Assembly: GCA_013349595.1 (NCBI GenBank) | Contig: DUZI01000001.1 | Span: 1-31,652, forward strand | Length of the DNA stretch: 31,652 bases | DNA from: Nitrospirota bacterium | GTDB taxonomy: Bacteria; Nitrospirota; Thermodesulfovibrionia; Thermodesulfovibrionales; Dissulfurispiraceae | Reading direction: 5' to 3' | In this document: one piece after another, positions 25,203 through 31,652 of the stretch | Position numbering within the stretch: position 1 is the stretch's first letter | Layout: the number at the start of each line of letters is the position of its first letter | Notes under the pieces: model-generated | The model's database searches: none | Seen by the model: only the letters and a program-made list of their open reading frames with translations | Told to the model about the DNA's origin: nothing | Program-made: the position numbers and the translations under genes

Positions 25203-25922
25203 TCAGAGCAGATCCTTTAACTCATTGACTATACTTTTTAGTCTTTCTTTTTTTTGGAGTTCAACTACATCAAACTTAAAGGCAAAACGTGCTTTATCAG
25301 ATGACATATTTATATCAAGTGCCTGTATCCTTATTACTACCGCATTAACCACAAAAGTTTCACCTGAACCATTGTTCAAAAAACTGATAGATACCTTATC
25401 AAGGATATTAGGGATTGGCTCTTTTGTATTTAAATTCATTAATATGCCACCAAAGCTAATATCAACAATATCACCGTTGGTCTTTTTATCACTAAAGGAA
25501 ATCTCCACCTTGCCAGATAATCCATGCCTTTCATGCTCCCTGCGGTCAAACTTTTCGTGTATCTCTGCCAACTTCCTTATAAAAGCATCTATGGTAAAAG
25601 GCAGAGTTATAAAGCCATCTGCCCCCTCTTTTAAGCTATTTATAACATCCTCTTTATCATTTCTTGAAGCGATAATTAGGGCATAGGAGTTTTTTATTTG
25701 TTTTGACTTAAAGGTCTTCAGAAGTTCTAAATGATTAAGTTCCTTATCAGTTATATTTATGACAATTAAATCATAATCTTTCTCTTGAATCTTGATTAAG
25801 GCATCTAAAAAATCATTTGAGTCATCAATATCAACCTCCCGATAAGCCTTCTCAAGTGCAAACTTCAGGTTGTTTCTTTGTTCCTTTGAACTATCAACTA
25901 GGATAAATTTTAGCCCGTTCAT
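25203..25922 (-). CDS. Degenerate receiver domain fused to PilZ (c-di-GMP) domain
   Basis: 239 residues. The N-terminal ~120 have the receiver fold but lack its chemistry. The phospho-acceptor position is Asn56 (LIVINITD), the expected Lys is Leu107 (ITLPF), and only one acidic pocket residue (Asp10) remains. The C-terminal domain from about 126 is PilZ: Arg128-x3-Arg132 (RREHER), then D-x-S-x2-GG in DIVDISFGGI at 154-159, the residues that bind c-di-GMP. It would therefore respond to c-di-GMP rather than to phosphorylation. Its ATG overlaps the AMMECR1 stop by 4 bp. No output enzyme is fused, so it probably acts by protein-protein contact. Confidence 0.87.
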   Translation of the reverse strand: MNGLKFILVDSSKEQRNNLKFALEKAYREVDIDDSNDFLDALIKIQEKDYDLIVINITDKELNHLELLKTFKSKQIKNSYALIIASRNDKEDVINSLKEGADGFITLPFTIDAFIRKLAEIHEKFDRREHERHGLSGKVEISFSDKKTNGDIVDISFGGILMNLNTKEPIPNILDKVSISFLNNGSGETFVVNAVVIRIQALDINMSSDKARFAFKFDVVELQKKERLKSIVNELKDLL

Positions 25923-26434
25923 TTATACCTCTTAACAGTGAATTTGTATAATTCTATATCATTATCGTCAGGATTAATACCAGCCTTCATTTTTGTAATT
26001 CGTAACTGCTCTTGGACAGTATTTACCCCTTCAATATCAGGCAACAAAAGACCCCTTTTATATCCTTTAGATACAATCACTCCAAATTTTTTAGGATCTA
26101 ATTCAGAAATATCGTTAACCATCATTGGTTCTGACAGGACATCTACAGATATATCAATTTCTGATAACTCATCCGGATTTACCTTTGGGAATCTCGGGTC
26201 TTCCTGCGATGCAGAGATGGCATTAATAACAATCTCCTCAAAGATATTATCCCTTGTAGGCATAAAAGTCCCTATACAACCCCTCAAAAGCCCTTTCTTC
26301 TTTAATGAAACAAAGACACCAGCCTTGATTTTAAAATCATCAGATAACTCGGATGGAGACTTTAGAGGCTTGCCTGTCTTTAAATAGTATTCAATAGATT
26401 TTCTTGCCAAATCTACATAGGGATGGTTACTCAT
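25919..26434 (-). CDS. amrA: AMMECR1-domain protein (AmmeMemoRadiSam system A)
   Basis: A 171-residue AMMECR1 protein with the signature LLRGCIGTFMP, then ASQEDPRFP, EIDISVDVLSEP and GLLLPDIEGVNTVQEQL. In many prokaryotes it occurs with a Memo-like protein and a radical SAM enzyme; neither is beside it here. The biochemical role is not established. AAGGAGT precedes the ATG. It overlaps the PilZ gene downstream by 4 bp, so the two are made together, an unexpected pairing. The symbol reflects family membership only. Confidence 0.85.
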   Translation of the reverse strand: MSNHPYVDLARKSIEYYLKTGKPLKSPSELSDDFKIKAGVFVSLKKKGLLRGCIGTFMPTRDNIFEEIVINAISASQEDPRFPKVNPDELSEIDISVDVLSEPMMVNDISELDPKKFGVIVSKGYKRGLLLPDIEGVNTVQEQLRITKMKAGINPDDNDIELYKFTVKRYK

Positions 26435-26508
26435 TTTTTACTCCTTAAAAAAACTAATTAAGCATATGGATTCTCTTACACCAAAGAATACATATAATCT
26501 ATTCCGAG

Positions 26509-26640
26509 ATCCAGCGATAAGGATAAGTCTCTTTCATTCAGGAGCTATGTTTTGACAGTTCTATTGCTCATTTCGCTACAGCCGCAAAGAACTGTTGCCC
26601 AAACATCGCTATTCGCTTCAGAGCCCCATCCTTATCGCTG
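26509..26640. repeat. Family B hairpin repeat, complete copy
   Basis: A ~132-bp non-coding element with terminal inverted repeats CAGCGATAAGGAT (left) and ATCCTTATCGCTG (right). Inside, ATGTTTTGACAGTTCT and AGAACTGTTGCCCAAACAT form a second nested inverted repeat, so the unit can fold into a long two-part hairpin. It lies between the prenyl synthase stop and the amrA start. The first ~31 bases recur at the right edge of the window. Confidence 0.8.
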
Positions 26641-26648
26641 TATTTGGA

Positions 26649-27632
26649 CTATTTTTGCCTCTTCAAAGAATACTCTGCAAGGGCAATAAGCCTTTGCTTT
26701 GTAATAGATGGCTCAAAAATATTTATACACTCCTTTGCCTGATTAATAAAATCTAATGCCACTGCCATTGACTCATCAATCGATTTGTATTCTGAAAAAA
26801 AAGTCCTAATCCTTTCCATTGTTGCCTTCTTATCCTTTATATTTGCATAATTTTTTACAATGTCTCTAACCTCACTTGATACCTCTGATGGTGAGTTTTT
26901 TAGTAAACTAATGAGGGGCATTGTAATCTTGCCCTCCTCTAAATCCTTGCCGAGTTTTTTCCCTAGTGTCTTTGGATTAGCAGAATAATCAAGGACATCA
27001 TCAACAAGCTGAAAGGCTATACCTGTATTTTTTCCAAAATCCATAAGCCTGTCCTCAACTTGAGGTGATTGATTTGCTATTATCGCACCAATCTTACATG
27101 CCGATGATATTAATACAGCTGTCTTTCCAGAGATAATCTTGTAATAATCTTCAATAGATATATCGGGGTCTGCAGTCTTTTCAAGTTGAAGTATCTCTGC
27201 CTCTGTCATCTTTGTAGTGGCAAAAGAAAGTGTCTCCATTATCTTTTGATTTTTCTGTAATACAGCAAGTCTCAGGGCATTTGAATATAGATAATCTCCT
27301 ACCAAAATTACGATCTGATTTCCCCACTTTGAATTAGCAGATGGCTTACCACGTCTTGTATCTGCTCTATCAATCACATCATCGTGCAGCAGCGATGCAG
27401 TATGAATGGCTTCAATAATAGCTGCAAGGTGGATTTTATTATCACTTTTTGAACCACATAAATCAGCACTTAACAACAAAAAAAGGGGTCTTAACCTCTT
27501 TCCACCACTATTGATTATATGGTAGCCAATGGTTGGCAACAAGGTTGGAGTCCCTTGAAAGATATTGAGCAATTCTTTTTCAACGGCTAATAATTCCTCA
27601 TGATAATGAGCAATAACCTCGTTAAAATTCAT
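26649..27632 (-). CDS. Long-chain polyprenyl diphosphate synthase
   Basis: A 327-residue trans-prenyltransferase with both aspartate-rich motifs: Asp84-Asp85-x2-Asp88 (LLHDDVIDRADTRRG) and Asp211-Asp212-x2-Asp215 (LVDDVLDYS), plus GGKRLRP near residue 43. The residue five before the first Asp is Ala79, a small side chain that in this family allows long products, so an octaprenyl- or similar-type synthase making a quinone side chain is the likeliest reading. GKDLEEGKITMPLI is the typical late motif. It starts one base after the mtnA stop, so the two are co-transcribed; the link may be only positional. Confidence 0.93.
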   Translation of the reverse strand: MNFNEVIAHYHEELLAVEKELLNIFQGTPTLLPTIGYHIINSGGKRLRPLFLLLSADLCGSKSDNKIHLAAIIEAIHTASLLHDDVIDRADTRRGKPSANSKWGNQIVILVGDYLYSNALRLAVLQKNQKIMETLSFATTKMTEAEILQLEKTADPDISIEDYYKIISGKTAVLISSACKIGAIIANQSPQVEDRLMDFGKNTGIAFQLVDDVLDYSANPKTLGKKLGKDLEEGKITMPLISLLKNSPSEVSSEVRDIVKNYANIKDKKATMERIRTFFSEYKSIDESMAVALDFINQAKECINIFEPSITKQRLIALAEYSLKRQK

Positions 27633-28658
27633 TTATATCCTTATGCCTCTCAATTCTTCAGGCTTGAAGACACCCTTTTCAGTAAAAAAAGCGGTCACAT
27701 ATCTTGCAGGAGTAACATCAAAGGCATAGTTAAATATCTTTACACCTTCAGGTGCAATCCTTTGTCCCTGTATATAGGCAACTTCTTCAGGGTCTCTCTG
27801 TTCAATCCTAATCATATCCCCCGAGGACATATTAAAATCAATGCTACTTATTGGTGCGGCTACATAAAAAGGTATGTTGTGTTCCTTACACAAAACCGCT
27901 ACTGTATAAGTTCCAATCTTGTTTGCTACATCACCATTTAAAGTAGTCCTATCTGTCCCTACAATTGCCATATCAATCATACCTTGTTTCATCAACCAAC
28001 CAGCAGAATTGTCGGTTATTAAGGTTGCATCAATATCATTTTGCATCAACTCCCAAGCAGTCAATCGTGCACCTTGTAACACTGGTCTTGTCTCATCTGC
28101 AATCACTTTTATCTTCTTTCCCTGTTGCTTTGCAATAATCATAGGTGCAGTAGCCGTCCCGTAACCACCCGTAGCCAATGAGCCTGCGTTACAGTGTGTC
28201 AGTATGGTATCTCCATCCTTTATAAACTCTGCACCATATTGGCCAATCTTGAGATTTGCCTCAATGTCTTCCCTGTGAATAAGCATAGCCTCTTCGTAAA
28301 GTAGCCTCTTTAAGGTGTTGACATCTTTATCAGCATTATCAATAAGGAGTTTATCAAGCCTCTTCATTGCCCATTCTATATTTACAGCGGTAGGTCTTGT
28401 GGATATCATTGTATCCATGACCTTTTTAATAAAACGGTAAAAACCATCAAAATATGAGGTATTTTGATCTTGTGCAGATAATGCAACCCCCATAGCTGAG
28501 GCAATACCTATAGCCGGTGCCCCCCTGATTGACAAATTCTTGATAGCCTCTGCTACAACCCTGTAATCAGTACATTCAATATATTTAATCTCTAAGGGGA
28601 GCAACCTCTGGTCAAGTATAAATACCTTACCATTTCTCCACTCTACTGCATTTACCAT
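27633..28658 (-). CDS. mtnA: MtnA: S-methyl-5-thioribose-1-phosphate isomerase
   Basis: A 341-residue eIF2B-like fold isomerase of the methionine salvage pathway, converting methylthioribose-1-phosphate to methylthioribulose-1-phosphate. Signatures are SIRGAPAIGIASAMG at 43-57, the catalytic Cys156 in THCNAGSLATGGYGTA and catalytic Asp236 in VGTDRTTLNGDVANKIGTY. The length is typical. GGAGGT precedes the ATG. No other mtn gene is in the window; some bacteria use MtnA in alternative salvage routes for 5'-deoxyadenosine or methylthioadenosine, so the exact pathway is open. Confidence 0.95.
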   Translation of the reverse strand: MVNAVEWRNGKVFILDQRLLPLEIKYIECTDYRVVAEAIKNLSIRGAPAIGIASAMGVALSAQDQNTSYFDGFYRFIKKVMDTMISTRPTAVNIEWAMKRLDKLLIDNADKDVNTLKRLLYEEAMLIHREDIEANLKIGQYGAEFIKDGDTILTHCNAGSLATGGYGTATAPMIIAKQQGKKIKVIADETRPVLQGARLTAWELMQNDIDATLITDNSAGWLMKQGMIDMAIVGTDRTTLNGDVANKIGTYTVAVLCKEHNIPFYVAAPISSIDFNMSSGDMIRIEQRDPEEVAYIQGQRIAPEGVKIFNYAFDVTPARYVTAFFTEKGVFKPEELRGIRI

Positions 28659-28716
28659 GTGTTATATACCTCCATTGCTCCCCCTATTTTAAGAGGAGAG
28701 TGAGAGGAAATATAAA

Positions 28717-29292
28717 TTACCAATTTTCACCGTAAAGTTCGAAATGAGCTTGCGGATGGGCACAGGCTGGACATTGCTCTAGTGCTGATTTTCCATGATG
28801 CATATAGCCACAATTTCTACAACGCCAAGTGGTCTCATTATCCCGTTTAAAGACTATCCCTTTTTCAATATTTGACCTAAAATCATTATACCTCTTTTCA
28901 TGTTGTTTCTCTGCCACTGCTATTGCCTCAAAGATTTGAGCAATTGCATCAAAGCCCTCTTCTCTTGCAACCTTTGCAAAGCTTGGATACATAGTAGTAT
29001 GCTCATAATTTTCGCCTCCTGCGGCCTCTTTTAAATTCTCCACAGTTGAGCCAATCACACCTGCAGGGAAACTGCCACAAATCTCTACTTCTCCACCTTC
29101 AAGGAGCTTAAATAGTCTTTTTGCATGTTCCTTCTCCTGATTTGCAGTCTCTTCAAAGATAAAGGCAATCTGCTCATAACCTTCTTTTTTTGCCTGTTTT
29201 GCAAAATAAGTATAACGATTTCTTGCCTGTGACTCACCTGCAAAGGCAGTCAAGATGTTTTTCTCAGTCTTTGTCCCCTTTAATGACTTCAT
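28717..29292 (-). CDS. rbr: Rubrerythrin
   Basis: A 191-residue rubrerythrin. The N-terminal four-helix di-iron domain shows Glu20, Glu53 with His56 (EKEH), Glu97 and Glu128 with His131 (EKQH). The C-terminal rubredoxin domain has Cys158-x2-Cys161 (CRNC) and Cys174-x2-Cys177 (CPAC). It reduces hydrogen peroxide in anaerobes using electrons from rubredoxin or a related carrier, in the cytoplasm. AAGGAGG precedes the ATG, and a PerR-like box overlapping a -10 element lies ~30 bp upstream, suggesting peroxide control. It is 58 bp upstream of mtnA on the same strand. Confidence 0.96.
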   Translation of the reverse strand: MKSLKGTKTEKNILTAFAGESQARNRYTYFAKQAKKEGYEQIAFIFEETANQEKEHAKRLFKLLEGGEVEICGSFPAGVIGSTVENLKEAAGGENYEHTTMYPSFAKVAREEGFDAIAQIFEAIAVAEKQHEKRYNDFRSNIEKGIVFKRDNETTWRCRNCGYMHHGKSALEQCPACAHPQAHFELYGENW

Positions 29293-29318
29293 AAATAAGA
29301 CCTCCTTGTGAAAAATTT

Positions 29319-29356
29319 TTATGATAATTATACCTTGTATGAATTAGATTAGTAAA
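29319..29356 (-). promoter_or_regulatory. Rubrerythrin promoter with PerR-like operator
   Basis: On the minus strand TTTACT (29351-29356) and TATAAT (29327-29332) are spaced 18 bases apart. GTATAATTATCATAA (29319-29333) covers the -10 element and differs from the PerR/Fur-type box TTATAATNATTATAA at only two specified positions. Rubrerythrin genes are classic PerR targets in anaerobes. The perR gene itself is not in the window. Confidence 0.55.
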
Positions 29357-29378
29357 TTTGATGAATGCTCCTTAAAAT

Positions 29379-29583
29379 AGCGATAAGAAGGGCTGTTTCA
29401 GGATTTTTATAATCAACAGATTTTATTTAATTTTGCTTTATTCATTATAATGCAATGCCTTATGACAAAGCCCAAGGAACTTTTTTTGTACGACGCCTTA
29501 TAAATATTGCATTATAAAAAATAAAGCAAAATTAAAATGAATTCGTCGATTATAAAAATTTTGAAACAGCCCTTCCTATCGCT
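29379..29583. repeat. Family A repeat, copy 5: foldback variant
   Basis: Bounded by AGCGATAAGAAGGGCTG and CAGCCCTTCCTATCGCT. Unlike copies 1-4, its right half is close to the reverse complement of its left half over about 80 bases (for example TTTTGCTTTATTCATTATAA against TTATAAAAAATAAAGCAAAA), and it lacks the ~38-bp tail. The insert is therefore a near-complete palindrome around a short centre. It fills most of the gap 29293-29592, starting 23 bp upstream of the rubrerythrin promoter and lying 9 bp past the protease stop, where it could act as a strong transcript end. Confidence 0.9.
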
Positions 29584-29592
29584 ATTTTTGGG

Positions 29593-31458
29593 TTATCTAT
29601 ATCTTCTCACAAAACGATTAAGGATTATCAATAGCGGAATCATGATCAAAAATACATCAACAGTCAGTTCTTTTGATAAATTCTTTGAATGAGCAGTTAT
29701 TGAACATCCATCACCACCACCATAAAAACCTGCATCCTTTGGTGTGGTCACCTCAATTACATTTGTGTAAAAGGTGAATACATCTCTCTCTTTAACAGAC
29801 AAATAACTCTGTTTAAAACCCTTGTATGCCCTTACCCTATAACGATAAGTGCTCTCACCTGCTATGTCAAAATCGCTGTAAGATGATATGTTTGGAGATA
29901 ACCTTGCAATCTCTTTATAATCAGCATCTACACCCATTTGCATCCTTTCAATCCTTATATTATCTATACCTGTGGCATTATTCTTCCAGTTAAGATGTAT
30001 CCTCAATTTTTCTGCACTTGTAGGTCCAAAAAATTCGCCATATAGGTTTGTCGGACTTAACAGGGCAGTCACTGATTTATAGGCGTTAATCCTGCCACCA
30101 GTCTTTATCTTGCCTATAAAAGCAGGGAGTGTATCTACATATGTCTCAATGATTGCCCTTGACTGATAAATAGAAAAATTATATTTCACATATTCAGGCT
30201 GTGTCATTACCAATCCTGCGAGTCCTACCACATGAGGGGTAGCCATTGATGTGCCGTCCCAGAAATATTTGTTTAAATACCCATTTAGATTAATGAGGCT
30301 TAATATATAAACCCCAGGGGCAGAAACATCTACCTTTGTGGGACCAAAATTACTGAATGAGGCAATATTATCGTTTTGATCACTTGCAGAGACAGAAATT
30401 ATATTAGCCAATCCATAATTACAAGGATAAGATGGCGATAAATCGTTATTTTCTGCATCATTTCCTGCCGCTGCAATAAACAATACCCCCTTTTCATTAG
30501 CCGAAGCAATGCTGTCATATTCAGCCTGAGAGTATGTGCTACTTCCATAACTAGCATTTACAATCTTTGCACCCATCTTTACAGCATAATTAAGTGCTGA
30601 TACAACATCGGCAACTGTCCCACCACTACCATCAGAGTTTAAAAATTTTAAAGCCATAATCTTAACATTCCAGAGTATTCCTGAAATACCCAAATTGTTA
30701 TTAGTAGTAGCACCAATAACACCTGCACAATGAGTCCCATGCCCATGATCATCCATTGGATTATTATTGTTTTTTGCAAAATTCCAACCAAAACAATCAT
30801 CAACATAGCCATTTCTATCATCATCTTTGCCATTATTACAAATCTCTCCACTGTTAATCCAAATCTTACCAAATAAGTCTTCGTGATTGTAATCAATCCC
30901 TGTGTCTATGACTGCAACTACGAGATTGTCACTACCCCTTGAATAATCCCATGCAAGGGGTGCCTTAATATCTGCACCTACTGAACCACCCATCATCTGA
31001 CCTGTATTATTGAGTGCCCATTGTTGAACAAAATATGTATCATTTGGAATGGTAGTCCTAATGTATCTTTTATAATTAGGTTCTGCATAGGAAACATTAC
31101 TATTATTCATATATTCCAATAAGGCTGCTTTAACATCAAGACCATCTGGCAGAGCCAATAAATCAACCATTCCATCACCTATTACACCAAGTGATTTCTT
31201 GACAGTCACACCTAATGACTTATTAAAGGATTGGATTTCACTACTTTTTGCATTAGTCTTATACTTTACTATTAACTCTCCCTCAACATAATCATTTGTA
31301 GAAGCCTTTTGGGCCGTTTCTTTGATTTTCGATTTAAATTCTTGTTCAATTAAGTCCGACTTTATTGATTTGCTTGTTGATTCCTGACTACCACATCCAA
31401 ACAAGATTAAAATGCTCAAGGCAAAAAACATAGTGACAAAGATTAAGCTTTTTTTCAT
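29593..31458 (-). CDS. Subtilisin-family (S8) serine protease, lipoprotein with C-terminal anchor
   Basis: 621 residues. A lipoprotein signal ends at ILFGCGS with lipidation Cys22. A propeptide-inhibitor-like region (about 55-130) contains YVEGELIVKYKT and VSYAEPNY. The S8 domain has Asp185 (VVAVIDTGIDYNHEDL), His240 (DHGHGTHCAG), oxyanion Asn333 (AAAGNDA) and Ser404 (DGTSMATPH). A Ca-binding-like stretch NNGKDDDRNGYVDD sits at 208-221. A fibronectin-III-like domain follows (about 468-575). The C-terminus is GGGDGCSIT with Cys585, then a hydrophobic helix (VDVFLIMIPLLIILN) and RFVRRYR, like a Cys-type sorting signal. GGGAGG precedes the ATG. The catalytic triad is complete, so it is probably an active envelope or surface protease. 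Confidence 0.93.
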   Translation of the reverse strand: MKKSLIFVTMFFALSILILFGCGSQESTSKSIKSDLIEQEFKSKIKETAQKASTNDYVEGELIVKYKTNAKSSEIQSFNKSLGVTVKKSLGVIGDGMVDLLALPDGLDVKAALLEYMNNSNVSYAEPNYKRYIRTTIPNDTYFVQQWALNNTGQMMGGSVGADIKAPLAWDYSRGSDNLVVAVIDTGIDYNHEDLFGKIWINSGEICNNGKDDDRNGYVDDCFGWNFAKNNNNPMDDHGHGTHCAGVIGATTNNNLGISGILWNVKIMALKFLNSDGSGGTVADVVSALNYAVKMGAKIVNASYGSSTYSQAEYDSIASANEKGVLFIAAAGNDAENNDLSPSYPCNYGLANIISVSASDQNDNIASFSNFGPTKVDVSAPGVYILSLINLNGYLNKYFWDGTSMATPHVVGLAGLVMTQPEYVKYNFSIYQSRAIIETYVDTLPAFIGKIKTGGRINAYKSVTALLSPTNLYGEFFGPTSAEKLRIHLNWKNNATGIDNIRIERMQMGVDADYKEIARLSPNISSYSDFDIAGESTYRYRVRAYKGFKQSYLSVKERDVFTFYTNVIEVTTPKDAGFYGGGDGCSITAHSKNLSKELTVDVFLIMIPLLIILNRFVRRYR

Positions 31459-31620
31459 CAGACAGCCTCCCTTTAGAAGATTTTTATTTTAAAGATGTCT
31501 CAAATTCGTCAATACTTAGAGTATTTAATCATCAGTCCTTCTTTAAGATCATCAAAACCCCTTTTTCTAACAATAAAATAAGTAATCTCAACACTCCTTC
31601 AAAAATTTTAACTTAACCAA

Positions 31621-31652
31621 GATCCAGCGATAAGGATAAGTCTCTTTCATTC
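31621..31652. repeat. Family B repeat, second copy, cut by window end
   Basis: The last 32 bases, GATCCAGCGATAAGGATAAG onward, are identical to the start of the element at 26508. The rest lies outside the window. Between this and the protease ATG (31459-31620) I see the ribosome binding site and AT-rich DNA with a weak TTGACG promoter-like match near 31507, but no gene. Confidence 0.75.

Noticed and set aside
26641..28658. mtnA and the prenyl synthase as one functional pathway
   Set aside because: They are adjacent and co-directional, but the reactions (methionine salvage and prenyl chain elongation) share no intermediate. Adjacency alone is not enough.
28659..28716. Terminator between rubrerythrin and mtnA
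   Set aside because: CTCCTC and GGGGAG could form a short stem, but it is weak, includes a G-U pair and has no T-rich tail.

Overview
The window is AT-rich bacterial chromosome from a motile Gram-negative-type organism. The genes suggest an anaerobe or microaerophile of the Nitrospirota or Desulfobacterota kind: rubrerythrin, an elaborate Che cluster with a multi-domain CheA, a Cys-rich mini-protein, UPF0182, and a protease with a Cys-type C-terminal anchor. This placement is an inference from gene content. No rRNA or tRNA gene is visible to anchor it.

Layout. (1) 1-2225, plus strand: a stand-alone HATPase-domain protein lying between two inverted copies of a ~190-bp repeat, then a 57-residue Cys-rich protein and a Na+/Ca2+ exchanger. 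(2) 2237-19271, minus strand: a ~17-kb co-directional chemotaxis cluster. In transcription order it holds a short receptor, CheY, a MntA/HepT-like nucleotidyltransferase-HEPN pair, a STAS protein, CheA, a stretch of decayed genes (unidentified remnant, CheR-like, MBL-fold), a tandem-HAMP receptor, CheW, BioY, CheR, CheB, UPF0182, CheR-TPR and a second CheW. A terminator follows the tandem-HAMP receptor gene. (3) 19678-25198, plus strand: five tightly packed polysaccharide genes (methyltransferase, two GT2, one GT4, polyprenyl-phosphate sugar transferase). (4) 25203-31458, minus strand: a degenerate receiver-PilZ protein, AMMECR1, a polyprenyl diphosphate synthase, MtnA, rubrerythrin behind a PerR-like box, and a subtilisin-family lipoprotein.

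How they work together. The minus-strand cluster encodes a nearly complete signalling pathway: receptors, CheW, CheA, CheY and CheR/CheB adaptation. No flagellar or pilus genes are present to show its output. CheA carries a tandem LGE(L/I)LVK element resembling the MshEN c-di-GMP-binding fold, and a PilZ protein lies in the right-hand block, so a c-di-GMP link is possible but unproven. The polysaccharide genes make and start a lipid-linked glycan; the long-chain prenyl diphosphate synthase more likely serves quinone or prenyl-lipid metabolism.

Intergenic DNA is dominated by non-coding, hairpin-forming repeats. Family A has five copies of ~190-205 bp with GCGATAGGAAGGGCTG-type ends. Family B has one full copy of ~132 bp and one cut by the window edge, with CAGCGATAAGGAT ends. 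Neither encodes a protein. The least expected features are these repeats (one supplies a stop codon, one is a near-perfect foldback), the HepT-like protein with Asn at the expected catalytic His, the neighbouring CheR-like and MBL pseudogenes, the MshEN-like insert in CheA, and the protease with both a lipobox and a C-terminal anchor signal.
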